From Clostridia bacterium (GTDB lineage: Bacteria > Bacillota > Clostridia > Oscillospirales > Acutalibacteraceae): DNA of 34,658 nucleotides. The first letter of the stretch is position 1. Each line of letters starts with the position of its first letter. The translations under genes and the position numbers were made by a program. The notes beneath the pieces are model-generated. The model made no database searches, was not told where the DNA came from, and was given only the letters and a program-made list of their open reading frames with translations. Location: NCBI GenBank assembly GCA_017503785.1, contig JAFVSK010000016.1, positions 1 to 34,658 of the forward strand. Reading direction: 5' to 3'. This document shows, in pieces, positions 26,937 to 34,552 of this stretch.

Positions 26937-27518
26937 TCATCCCAACAAATGTTCAACCAAGATCTTCACGCCAATGCCGATCAGCACCAAACCACCGGCA
27001 ATCTCAGCACGTTTGCCGTAGCGGCTGCCCGTGCGGCATCCCAGTTGTACGCCGAAAATACAAATTCCGAAGGTGATCGCGGCAATAACCGCACAGCACA
27101 CCAAATATCCGTACCACGGCTCTAACAGTTGTGTGCGGCCCAGCGCCATCGTCACGCCCACCGCCATCGCATCAATGCTGGTTGCCAGCGCCATGATCAG
27201 CAGCGTTTTCCAGTCTGAGGGATCGCCGTGGTGTTCTTCGCCCTCCTCGTGGAAAACCTCCCACAGCATTTTACCGCCGATAAAGCTCAGCAGCCCAAAG
27301 GCCACCCAATGGTCTATTGCCACGATTTGCTCGGCAAACAGCCCTGCGATCCAATAGCCGATCATCGGCATAATTCCCTGAAACAAACCAAACGCACCGG
27401 CAATGCGGCAAGTCATTTTCGTGTTTGCGCAGCCCAATAAAATACCGTTGCTAATGGACACCGCAAACGCATCCATCGCCAAACCAATGGCAATCAACAA
27501 TAACGTTAACCAATCCAT
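26937..27518 (-). CDS. mntP: Manganese efflux pump MntP
   Basis: A 193-residue membrane protein of the MntP/YtaF family, which exports manganese. It has six hydrophobic segments in two related halves, with the conserved aspartates in GLAMDAFAVSISNG and TSIDAMAVGVTMAL, and an acidic/histidine loop between them (EEGEEHHGDPSDW). The ATG at 27518 overlaps the TAA of the upstream GH16-like gene by one base, so translation is probably coupled. An earlier in-frame start would lie inside that gene. A yybP-type manganese riboswitch is not visible. Confidence 0.93.
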   Translation of the reverse strand: MDWLTLLLIAIGLAMDAFAVSISNGILLGCANTKMTCRIAGAFGLFQGIMPMIGYWIAGLFAEQIVAIDHWVAFGLLSFIGGKMLWEVFHEEGEEHHGDPSDWKTLLIMALATSIDAMAVGVTMALGRTQLLEPWYGYLVCCAVIAAITFGICIFGVQLGCRTGSRYGKRAEIAGGLVLIGIGVKILVEHLLG

Positions 27519-28624
27519 TACGCTGCCGGAGCCTCCCATACGCGTACCCAATCCACGTCGATGGGCCAGGTTTCGTGTGCACCGAGGAACAATACCATGT
27601 GATCCACGTTCATAATGGTCTGTGCACCCGGCCAGGTGCGGCCCTTCAGCGACGGCTCGCTCTCCTCGTTCCAGAACAGCGGTTCATCAATATCCATGTA
27701 ATAATGCGCCGGATATTCCCCATCGGCAAACCGCACGGAATGCATCAGCGTGCCGTCCAGATACCACGCAATGTACCCCTCCGTCCACAGCGCCGCATAG
27801 GTGTGCCATTCACTGTCAAGAGTAGTCTGAATACCCATCGCACCCGTGGCGTTGAGCACGTTGGTCGCAATCTGCTGCGAACCGTCCTCCAGCTTCACGT
27901 GGTCGTGCAGCGTACCGGTGTAGATCACGTCGGAGTGGGGATCGTTTCCATCCACCTGATGCGCCTCCAAAATGTCCAGCTCACCCACACGGTCCCATTT
28001 TTCACCGGCCACGTCCACCACGCTGACACCCCAGAACGACGGCCAACCGTTACGACCGGTCTCCGAGCGCAGGGAGATCTCTTCCGTAGAAAAACGAATA
28101 CGCGCCTCAGCATAGCCAAAATGCATCGTATATCCCGTTTTCCCCTTGGCGCTGAACGTAGGCAGGCCAATGGAAGAGGGGCACGTTTTGGGGGCGAAGG
28201 TCATGACACCGTCTTTTAACACGATCTCCTCTTTCGTCAGCGTAACGCCCTTGTACGGACGGTCCACATACCAGTTGTAACCGGCCTTTCCCTCGCCGCT
28301 GAAATCAAAGGTATCGTACGAATCAAACTCATCGGCAAACGCCAGTTTGGTAAACCCTGCCGCCTTTGCCGCCTCGGGCACGTCGGCCACCGCCTGCGGC
28401 GTGGGGTTGGTATCCTTTTGCGACAGCAACGCACTATCCGTCACCGCCGGCAATCCCGTGCCGGGTGTCGGCGCAACGGCCGTACTGTCGGTGTGTGCCA
28501 CCGTGGTGGTCGTCTGCCCCGAGGTGGTCGTCCCGATCGTGCCCTCAGCACCGCAACCGCCGAGTGCCGCACACAGCATACACAGCACCAAAACCACTGC
28601 TGTCAGCTTACGATAGTTCTTCAT
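27518..28624 (-). CDS. Secreted lipoprotein with GH16-like glycosidase domain
   Basis: A 368-residue protein with a lipoprotein signal peptide (lipobox ALGGC, Cys24), a Thr/Ser/Pro-rich linker (about residues 28-80) and a concanavalin-like GH16 domain. The catalytic motif of GH16 is intact as GELDILE (E215, D217, E220), and WPSFWGV, EWHTYAALWT and the terminal VDWVRVWE strand are typical. GH16 enzymes cut beta-1,3/1,4-glucans, agars or related polymers; the substrate is not evident. ATG 28624 follows GGAGG. It has its own promoter and is coupled to mntP. A second GH16-like gene ends at the right edge of the window. Confidence 0.9.
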   Translation of the reverse strand: MKNYRKLTAVVLVLCMLCAALGGCGAEGTIGTTTSGQTTTTVAHTDSTAVAPTPGTGLPAVTDSALLSQKDTNPTPQAVADVPEAAKAAGFTKLAFADEFDSYDTFDFSGEGKAGYNWYVDRPYKGVTLTKEEIVLKDGVMTFAPKTCPSSIGLPTFSAKGKTGYTMHFGYAEARIRFSTEEISLRSETGRNGWPSFWGVSVVDVAGEKWDRVGELDILEAHQVDGNDPHSDVIYTGTLHDHVKLEDGSQQIATNVLNATGAMGIQTTLDSEWHTYAALWTEGYIAWYLDGTLMHSVRFADGEYPAHYYMDIDEPLFWNEESEPSLKGRTWPGAQTIMNVDHMVLFLGAHETWPIDVDWVRVWEAPAA

Positions 28625-28662
28625 ATCCGTGCCTCCTTCATTTTTTGAAAACACTATTTTCT

Positions 28663-28691
28663 ATCATACTCGAAATCGCCGTAAAAAGCAA
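28663..28691 (-). promoter_or_regulatory. Promoter of the GH16-like gene
   Basis: On the minus strand, TTGCTT (complement of 28686-28691), a 17-bp spacer and TATGAT (complement of 28663-28668). A small AAAAAGCATTGCTTTTT hairpin overlaps it and could partly end transcription from the upstream regulator gene. Confidence 0.6.
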
Positions 28692-28703
28692 TGCTTTTTC
28701 GCG

Positions 28704-29639
28704 TTACGCCTCCTCGCCGCCGGTGAGCTTCACCGTGGTCAGCGTCAGCTTGTCGGGATCGGTCAGTTCGGGCACCTTCCCGCTGCGCAAAAACACCGTG
28801 CGGTATTCACGCGGCGTCATGCCGGTTTTGAGCTTAAATACACGTGAAAAATAGTTGTAGTCCGAAATACCGCAGTTACCCGCAATTTCCGAAATGTTAT
28901 ACTTGGGATCCTTTAAGTACTTACACGCCAGCACAATACGCTTTTGCAAAATAAACTTGCCGATCGCCATATTCACGTTCTTTTCTGCGCAACGATTCAG
29001 CGTAGATACACTCACCGAAAGCTCCTTGGCAATTTCCGATACCGGCAGTTTTTCGCGCAAATTTTCATCGATGTACGCCTGGGCACGCTGCCACAGGTCG
29101 TCGCGGTTGCGCTGAATGAGCTTTTGCAGCAGCAGGTGCTCAATGCAGATCTGTAAAATATCACACATGGCCGCAATACACGAACGCGACGTGGGGATAA
29201 GCTGGAAAAACTGATGGTTCAGCACCGACATATCCCGAATAAAGTGGCGGCAATTTTCGTACACCGTGTTCCACTGCGCACCCAACGAGGTCTGATCGTC
29301 CAACAGATGCCCCAGCACCACGTAGCCCAGCACCTCGTCGCCGCGTTGCCCCGACTTAATGGGCACGCACACCTCGATCAACCCCGCGTGGCATTGATAT
29401 ACACACAGCTTACCCGTCGCCTTGGCCTGACGGAAGCCGTACAAGTCGCACGCCTCACATTTCGACTTGCCCACCGCCGTCGACTGGATATGCTGACAAA
29501 ACGCGTTTCCCTGCACGGGATAGCGCAACAGCGCCCGATATTCCGGATCGAACAGCGCGCATTGATGGCCGGTGATCAAGTAAATATCCTTAAAGATCTT
29601 TTGTATCTCGTTTAGTTCAAAAAAGAGATTATGTGCCAT
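28704..29639 (-). CDS. PocR/AraC-type regulator
   Basis: A 311-residue regulator with an N-terminal PocR ligand-binding domain (about residues 5-165) and a C-terminal AraC helix-turn-helix pair (about 190-285). The PocR domain shows the cysteine pattern SKCEACDLYGF and the CHAGLIEVCVPI and GYVVLGHL strands. Such domains sense small diols, hydrocarbon derivatives or sugars; PocR itself controls propanediol use. The DNA-binding part has SEIAKELSVSVSTLNRCAEK, and ISDYNYFSRVFKLKTGMTPREYR. It is divergent from the ASRT operon across a palindrome and direct repeats, so it probably controls that operon and perhaps the GH16-like gene. Confidence 0.92.
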   Translation of the reverse strand: MAHNLFFELNEIQKIFKDIYLITGHQCALFDPEYRALLRYPVQGNAFCQHIQSTAVGKSKCEACDLYGFRQAKATGKLCVYQCHAGLIEVCVPIKSGQRGDEVLGYVVLGHLLDDQTSLGAQWNTVYENCRHFIRDMSVLNHQFFQLIPTSRSCIAAMCDILQICIEHLLLQKLIQRNRDDLWQRAQAYIDENLREKLPVSEIAKELSVSVSTLNRCAEKNVNMAIGKFILQKRIVLACKYLKDPKYNISEIAGNCGISDYNYFSRVFKLKTGMTPREYRTVFLRSGKVPELTDPDKLTLTTVKLTGGEEA

Positions 29640-29695
29640 AAAATCACCTCAAAACCCTGCACAAACATTTCATTTTGAATAAAAAATGCTAATTT

Positions 29696-29739
29696 TCAAG
29701 TACATTGTACTATTATCTTTTGTGAAAGTCAAGTACAAT
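29696..29739. promoter_or_regulatory. Candidate operator between the PocR regulator and the ASRT operon
   Basis: The direct repeat TCAAGTACA occurs at 29696-29704 and 29729-29737, 33 bp apart (about three helical turns). The first copy merges into a perfect 13-bp palindrome, AGTACATTGTACT (29699-29711). TACAAT at 29734-29739 may be the -10 box of the ASRT operon, with only a weak -35 region, as for an activated promoter. Confidence 0.55.
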
Positions 29740-29773
29740 AAAGTTAAAGTAAAGTTGAGAGGAGAACGGTATT

Positions 29774-30139
29774 ATGGATGGCAAAACAAAATGGTACTTC
29801 CCCGACGGTGAAATTCCCCCGATGGGCGATGATCCCGAGGTCTACGGCCACGAATCGCTCATTGTGCTGAACCCCAACGACGAGGAAGCCCACGTCAAGC
29901 TGTGTATGTATTGGACCGATCGCGACCCGGTGTGGAGCGAAGCGATCACCGTTGGTGCCAAGCGCGTAAAGGGCTTGCGTGCCACCGAGAAAAAGGATTT
30001 TCTGGGCGAGGTGCCCAACGCAGGCGAGCAATACGCCCTGCTGCTGGAAAGTGACGTTCCGATCATTGTCCAGTACGGCCGTTTGGATGTGCGCCAAACC
30101 AATATGGCGTTCTACACCACCAGCGGTTATTCCGTGTAA
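29774..30139 (+). CDS. ASRT family protein (sensory rhodopsin transducer-like)
   Basis: A 121-residue single-domain protein resembling the Anabaena sensory rhodopsin transducer family. WYFPDGEIPP at the start, GHESLIVLNPNDEEAHVKLCMYWTDRDPVW and VPIIVQYGRLDVRQTNMAFYTTSGY follow the family pattern of a small beta sandwich. No rhodopsin is encoded here. Relatives in non-photosynthetic bacteria have been proposed to bind carbohydrate-like ligands, and the two following genes fit such a role. It is first in the operon, 38 bp before the M24-like gene. A sugar-sensing or substrate-carrying task is inference. Confidence 0.8.
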   Translation: MDGKTKWYFPDGEIPPMGDDPEVYGHESLIVLNPNDEEAHVKLCMYWTDRDPVWSEAITVGAKRVKGLRATEKKDFLGEVPNAGEQYALLLESDVPIIVQYGRLDVRQTNMAFYTTSGYSV

Positions 30140-30176
30140 AAATTAAAAATTTATAAAAAGAAAGGTAGGAATCGTT

Positions 30177-31346
30177 ATGTCCCGCATTTGCATCCCCGAT
30201 TATGAATACAAGGAGCGCGTAAAGCGCTGCGCCGAACTCGTTGCCAAGAAAGGCTACGACATTTTCCTCGTTAACTCCAACGAGGCCGACTATGCAAACG
30301 TTCGCTATTTCAGCAACTTCTGGCCGCTGTTCGAGCGCGCCGGCGTGGCCATCACCCCCACGGGTAAGGCCGCTCTGTTGGTTGGCCCCGAAAGCACCAT
30401 CTTCTCGGCCGACCGCAGCAAGATCGAAACCATCTACACCATGCTCGCCTACCGCGAGTCTGCCGACCCGTCCTATCCCGAGCTGTCGCCCGTCGAGTAC
30501 GACGAGGTGTTCCGCAACATGGGCGTTACCGGCAAGCACATTAAGATCGCTATCGGCAGCTTCCTCGACACCAGCTGCGAAATGATGCGCCACCTGAAGG
30601 CTGCGTATCCCGAAGCCGAAATCGTGGAAGACAAGGAGATCATGGTTTCCCTGCGTCAGATCAAGTCGGAAAACGAGCTGGCTTGCATCCGTGAAGGCTT
30701 CCGCATCGTCGACTTGGCCACCCAGGAGGTTATCAAGAACCTGCGCCCGGGCGTGACCGAGCTGGCCATGGTTGGTATCGCACAGCGCGTTATCTACGAA
30801 AACGGCGCCGAGTACGAAGGCCTGCCGATGTACGTGTTCAGCGAGGCTTCCACCCGCCACGCCATCTCCCGTCCGAGCTACCGCACGCTGGGTAAGGGCG
30901 ATATCATTCAGCTCAACCTGTCTGCCAAGATCGACGGCTACTCCCCCTCCATCGGCCTGCCGGTTTGCTTGGGCAAGCTCACCGATGAGAAGCGCCGCTA
31001 CGTTGAGTTCTGCTTGCAGGCTCACAACTGGACGGTCGATCAGATCAAGGCCGGCGTCATGGCTTCCGACATCGCCAAGGGCTTCTACAAGCTGTACTGC
31101 GATAACGGCTACAAAGATGCCTACGTCTACGGCCCCTGCCACGGCACCGGTATGATCGAAGTGGAGGCTCCTTGGATGGAAACCTCTTCCGATTATGCGC
31201 TGCAGAAGAACATGACCTTCCAGGTCGATACCTTCATCTCCGGCCCCACCTTCGGTCTGCGTTGGGAAAAGGGTATCGTTGTTACCGAAAACGGTTGCGA
31301 GTCCACCGGCGGCAACATTGGTAAGATCTACGAACTGGATGTATAA
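30177..31346 (+). CDS. M24 family 'pita-bread' protein lacking metal ligands, creatinase-like
   Basis: A 389-residue protein with the creatinase N-domain (about residues 10-150) and an M24 fold (about 165-385). In metal-dependent Xaa-Pro aminopeptidases the first two metal-binding aspartates lie in a GDxVxxDxG...GYxSD stretch; here they are N247 (QLNLSA) and S258 (YSPS). H322 (CHGTG) and E364 (RWEKG) remain, but the usual HExP histidine is V329 and a glutamate position is D351. It should therefore not hold a normal dimetal site. Creatinase is the known example of a metal-free enzyme of this fold. A C-N hydrolase on an amidino or amide compound, or a non-catalytic role, are both possible. Confidence 0.85.
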   Translation: MSRICIPDYEYKERVKRCAELVAKKGYDIFLVNSNEADYANVRYFSNFWPLFERAGVAITPTGKAALLVGPESTIFSADRSKIETIYTMLAYRESADPSYPELSPVEYDEVFRNMGVTGKHIKIAIGSFLDTSCEMMRHLKAAYPEAEIVEDKEIMVSLRQIKSENELACIREGFRIVDLATQEVIKNLRPGVTELAMVGIAQRVIYENGAEYEGLPMYVFSEASTRHAISRPSYRTLGKGDIIQLNLSAKIDGYSPSIGLPVCLGKLTDEKRRYVEFCLQAHNWTVDQIKAGVMASDIAKGFYKLYCDNGYKDAYVYGPCHGTGMIEVEAPWMETSSDYALQKNMTFQVDTFISGPTFGLRWEKGIVVTENGCESTGGNIGKIYELDV

Positions 31347-31359
31347 TCTGTAAGTCATT

Positions 31360-31393
31360 GTTCCCTATCGGCAGCAAGCTGCCGATAGGGAAC
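31360..31393. repeat. Perfect 34-bp palindrome between M24-like and TIM-barrel-like genes
   Basis: GTTCCCTATCGGCAGC (31360-31375) and GCTGCCGATAGGGAAC (31378-31393) form a 16-bp perfect inverted repeat around AA. No T-run follows, so it is not a typical terminator. It lies 27 bp before the next start codon. Confidence 0.9.
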
Positions 31394-31419
31394 GCATTTA
31401 CAACGGAGGACGAAATACT

Positions 31420-33564
31420 ATGGATGCTTGTTTTCTCCCCACCGGTAAGAAAGGCGCGGAATATCCGCACTTTCCCGATCCGGCCTTTGCCGTCATTTGG
31501 CGCAACTGGGGTTTGGTTCCTGTAGAACGCATTGCGCGCGCACTGGAGTCCAATGAGGAAACCGTCTGTAAATGGGCGGCACAGATGGGGCTCGATCCCC
31601 ATCTGGCCGCTTCTCCTTTATGGAAGCAGCGCGGCTTTCTCACCATCATTCGCAACAACTGGAACCTGTGCGATTATGACCAGATCCTCACCCTCACCGA
31701 TATGACCGACGAACAGTTGGAATTCACCCTGCGTGAAGACGATTTTATGTGGCACAAAATGGGCCAGCTGAAGCCCGTGGTCAAGCGCCCGTCGCTGAAG
31801 GCCGACTATGCCGACGAGATCGTCGAACGGCTGGCTGCCATTGCCGCGTTGGCTAAGCAGATCAACGCCCCCGCCGATAATTCGTTTGAATTTCTTGCAC
31901 CGTACATGCAGAATTACACGGGCGATATCGTGTTCCCACAGCAGGAGCATCTGCGCCTGGTGTATTCCTATTTTGCCCTGTATGCCGACACGTTGGCAAA
32001 CGATGCCGTGGAATCGTACCCCGATGCCCTGCTCGCCGAATACGCCAAGAACGGCATCAACGCCATTTGGCTGCAGGCACTGCTCCGTCAGCTGGCTCCC
32101 AACCCGTGGGACGATCACGAAGAAGATGCCCGCCTGCGCCCCGCCCGTTTGGCCTCGCTGCGTGCGCTGGTCAACCGTGCCGCGAAATACGGCATCGGCG
32201 TCTACCTGTACATCAACGAGCCGCGCTCCGAGCCCGATAGCTTCTTTGAGAAGTTCCCGCATCTGCGCGGCGCCGGCTTTGAAGTGTTCCACTGTCTGTG
32301 CACCTCGCTTCCCGAAGTGCAGCAGTATTTGGAAGACTCCATGGAATACCTGTTCCGCGAAGTACCCGGTCTGGCCGGCTATTTCGATATCAGCTATTCC
32401 GAAAACTTCACCAACTGCGCCTGCCGCGGCCCCGAGCCGCAATCCACCTGCCCGCGTTGTAAAGACGTGCCGCCGCAAGACTTGGTGGCCGCCGTCAACA
32501 ACAGCTTGGCTCGCGGTGCACGCAAGGCCAATCCCAACGTGCGCGCCATCGCCCACTCGTGGGCGTGGGATCCCCTGTGGGATGCCGATGCCATCGCCAA
32601 GCACGAGGAAAACCAGTACATTCTGGCCGTTAGCGAGCGCAACGTGCCGTTCACGCGCGGCGGCATCACCGGCAAGGTACACGACTATTCCATGTCGGTG
32701 ATCGGCCCCGGTAAGAACTCGCAAAAGCGCTGGGAAGTGGCTCAGTCCTGCGGCTTAAAGGGTGTAGCCAAGGTGCAGATCAACGGCAGCTGGGAAATCA
32801 GCTCGCAGCCGTACGTGCCGATCTTCGGACTCATCGGCGAGCACCTGTCGAACGTGAAAGCCATCGGCGTGCGCGATGCCATGCTCACCTGGACGGTAGG
32901 CGGCAGTCCGTCGCCCATCACGCAGTTTTCTTGTGAGTTCCTCGACAGCGATCAACCGCTCGAAGAGGCTCTGCCCGCGTTCTTCAAACAGGAATACGGC
33001 GCTTCTGCCGATGTCGTCGCCGCTGCCGACAAGCAGTTCTGTGCGGCGTTCCGTGAGTATCCGTTCCATATCACCATGATCTACAACGGCCCTCACACCT
33101 TCGGCCCCATGGCTCCGTTCTTTGAGAAACCCACAGGCTGTGCCTCCACCATGGTCGGCTTCCCCTACGACGATCTCGACGGCTACCGTGCCATCTATCC
33201 GCGAGAGATCCTGGAACAGCAGTTCCGCATTCTCTCCGAGGAATGGAAGAAGGGTGTCGCCATCCTTGACGCCCATGCCGACACGAGCGAGAAATACACC
33301 GAACTGTGCCTCATGGCCAAAGCGGCGTGGTGCCACTTTGCCTCGGCGTACAACCACGTGCATTTCATCATCAACCGCGACAACGGCAATAAGGAAGGCA
33401 TGAAAGAAGCCATTCTTGCCGAGCAAACCGTGGTAACCGAGCTCATCGCCCTGCGCGCCAAGGATTCCCGCTTGGGCTTTGAAGCCAGCAACCAGTATTA
33501 CTACTCCATGCAGGATCTTGTTGAAAAGCAGATCAACCTCGCATACCTGCTGGACCGCTGCTAA
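31420..33564 (+). CDS. Large protein of unrecognised family, probable TIM-barrel glycosidase-like
   Basis: A 714-residue cytoplasmic protein (no signal peptide). The N-terminal 120 residues contain a small helical domain (RIARALESNEETVCKWAAQM) and a conserved-looking RGFLTIIRNNWNLCDYDQIL...LREDDFMWHKMG segment. From about residue 180 the pattern suggests a TIM barrel: LLAEYAKNGINAIWLQALL, RAAKYGIGVYLYINEPRSEP and FDISYSENFTNCACRG, as in glycosidases related to GH20/GH84 or DUF4838 groups. A cysteine cluster, CAC...CPRC, at about residues 338-348 may bind zinc. ATG 31420 follows GGAGG. It is the third gene of the operon with ASRT and the M24-like protein. Acidic residues in SYSENF and INEPRSE are candidates for catalysis, but no family assignment is secure. 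Confidence 0.7.
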   Translation: MDACFLPTGKKGAEYPHFPDPAFAVIWRNWGLVPVERIARALESNEETVCKWAAQMGLDPHLAASPLWKQRGFLTIIRNNWNLCDYDQILTLTDMTDEQLEFTLREDDFMWHKMGQLKPVVKRPSLKADYADEIVERLAAIAALAKQINAPADNSFEFLAPYMQNYTGDIVFPQQEHLRLVYSYFALYADTLANDAVESYPDALLAEYAKNGINAIWLQALLRQLAPNPWDDHEEDARLRPARLASLRALVNRAAKYGIGVYLYINEPRSEPDSFFEKFPHLRGAGFEVFHCLCTSLPEVQQYLEDSMEYLFREVPGLAGYFDISYSENFTNCACRGPEPQSTCPRCKDVPPQDLVAAVNNSLARGARKANPNVRAIAHSWAWDPLWDADAIAKHEENQYILAVSERNVPFTRGGITGKVHDYSMSVIGPGKNSQKRWEVAQSCGLKGVAKVQINGSWEISSQPYVPIFGLIGEHLSNVKAIGVRDAMLTWTVGGSPSPITQFSCEFLDSDQPLEEALPAFFKQEYGASADVVAAADKQFCAAFREYPFHITMIYNGPHTFGPMAPFFEKPTGCASTMVGFPYDDLDGYRAIYPREILEQQFRILSEEWKKGVAILDAHADTSEKYTELCLMAKAAWCHFASAYNHVHFIINRDNGNKEGMKEAILAEQTVVTELIALRAKDSRLGFEASNQYYYSMQDLVEKQINLAYLLDRC

Positions 33565-33570
33565 ACGAAC

Positions 33571-33589
33571 AAAAAAAGACTCCGTGTTA
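33571..33589 (+). repeat. Left arm of a split bidirectional terminator
   Basis: AAAAAAAGACTCCGTGTTA lies seven bases after the stop codon of the 714-residue gene. It is the reverse complement of 34553-34571 at 18 of 19 positions. Joined, the two would form one terminator stem with A and T runs, suited to two converging genes. Confidence 0.75.
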
Positions 33590-33626
33590 AGAGTCGTACT
33601 CTAAAGGACAGTAAAACGAAGTACGA

Positions 33627-33665
33627 AAACACCCATAGTTTTTAAAACTGTGGGTGTTTTTATTA
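33627..33665 (+). terminator. Terminator upstream of the EamA gene
   Basis: AAAACACCCA (33627-33636) pairs with TGGGTGTTTT (33651-33660), with an inner AGTTT/AAACT stem, then more T. It would stop read-through from the upstream operon. Confidence 0.85.
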
Positions 33666-33741
33666 TTCTCTTTATTTGTTAGTCAAGTCGTGCTATAATA
33701 TAACCAACCGATAAATAAGAATTTAGTGGAGGTAATATTGT

Positions 33742-34155
33742 ATGTGGTTTGTACTCGCATTACTGTCTGCAATATTTGCAGCACTTACCTCTATACTGGC
33801 GAAGGTCGGCATAGAAGGTGTCAACTCAAATCTTGCAACAGCAATAAGAACCGTTGTGGTAGTTGTTATGGCTTGGGGAATGGTTTTCCTCACGAATGCA
33901 CAAAATGGAATTGCAGAAATTAGTAAACGGAGTTGGCTGTTTCTCGTTCTATCGGGATTGGCAACGGGTGTCTCATGGCTTTGCTATTATAAGGCATTAC
34001 AGTTGGGTGATGCATCCAAAGTTGTGCCAATTGACAAGTTGAGTGTTGTAATCACATTGATTTTGGCGTTCGTGTTTTTACACGAACAGTTTACAACGAA
34101 ATCCTTGATAGGTTGTATACTTATTGGAATTGGAACTATGGTAATGGTTCTTTAA
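33742..34155 (+). CDS. Half-size EamA/DMT family transporter
   Basis: A 137-residue membrane protein equal to one EamA repeat, with four to five hydrophobic helices. SAIFAALTSILAKVGIEGVNSNLATAIRT at the start and YYKALQLGDASKVVPIDKLSVVITLILAFVFLHE near the end are typical of the drug/metabolite transporter superfamily. Full-size members have two such repeats, so this one probably works as a dimer. The ATG at 33742 follows GGAGGT. Its codons are AT-rich, unlike the surrounding GC-rich genes, which fits foreign origin. TATAAT at 33694-33699 is a likely -10 box. The substrate is unknown. Confidence 0.9.
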   Translation: MWFVLALLSAIFAALTSILAKVGIEGVNSNLATAIRTVVVVVMAWGMVFLTNAQNGIAEISKRSWLFLVLSGLATGVSWLCYYKALQLGDASKVVPIDKLSVVITLILAFVFLHEQFTTKSLIGCILIGIGTMVMVL

Positions 34156-34356
34156 TTTCTTTATCAAACCGTTAGATAAATTCCAATTTATCGAACAGAT
34201 GATATTTGTTTGTAAAAGGGTTTTAGGTTTTCCTAACAAGTAGAAAATGATATATATTTTCCCTGCTTGTTACGGTATGCGACAACTATTAAACGGATGT
34301 GTAGAATTTCTGCACATCCGTTTTACTATCTCAAAAAGTATTGTATATAGTGTTAT
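34156..34356. other. AT-rich non-coding stretch before the hairpin array
   Basis: About 200 bp with no credible gene. It includes a TGTGTAGAA-like stretch and a GGATGTG...CACATCCG hairpin (about 34295-34321, followed by TTTTA) that may end the EamA transcript. Confidence 0.5.
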
Positions 34357-34552
34357 TGTGAGACAAGTCTCACAGTGTTATTTTGCCTATCGGCAAAGTG
34401 ATATTAAAACCTAATGGTTTTAGTGATATTTTATTCGCCTATAAAACTCGCAAAGCGAATAACACTCGGCTTTTAGCCGAATATAACTGCGAAGCAATAT
34501 AACTCGCCAAAGGCGAATAAAACTGGCGTTGTATCCTTACGGGTACAACGCC
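34357..34552. repeat. Array of about eight small hairpins with mirror-image linkers
   Basis: Hairpins in order: TGTGAGAC/GTCTCACA (34357-34374), TTTGCC/GGCAAA (34382-34397), AAAACC/GGTTTT (34406-34421), TCGC/GCGA (34448-34458, extendable to TTATTCGC/GCGAATAA), TCGGCT/AGCCGA (34466-34480), TGC/GCA (34488-34496), TCGCC/GGCGA (34504-34516) and GGCGTTGTA/TACAACGCC (34525-34552). Stem sequences differ, but linkers are alike: GTGATATT in the first part and ATATAACT or a close variant in the second. The second type is nearly the reverse complement of the first, so the array is roughly symmetric about 34435. Confidence 0.75.

Larger units (their letters stand above)
33590..34552. mobile_element. Candidate inserted cassette (EamA gene plus hairpin array)
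   Basis: An AT-rich segment of 963 bp lies exactly between the two arms of the split terminator. It begins with a small hairpin (AGAGTCGTACTCT, 33590-33602), has its own terminator (33627-33660), one transporter gene and an array of hairpins, and ends with GGCGTTGTA (34525-34533) paired with TACAACGCC (34544-34552). Base composition differs sharply from both sides. No transposase or integrase is encoded, and no target duplication is evident. Confidence 0.5.

Noticed and set aside
34357-34552. CRISPR array
   Set aside because: The repeated words are only 7-9 nt, the intervening parts are self-complementary hairpins and there are no cas genes.
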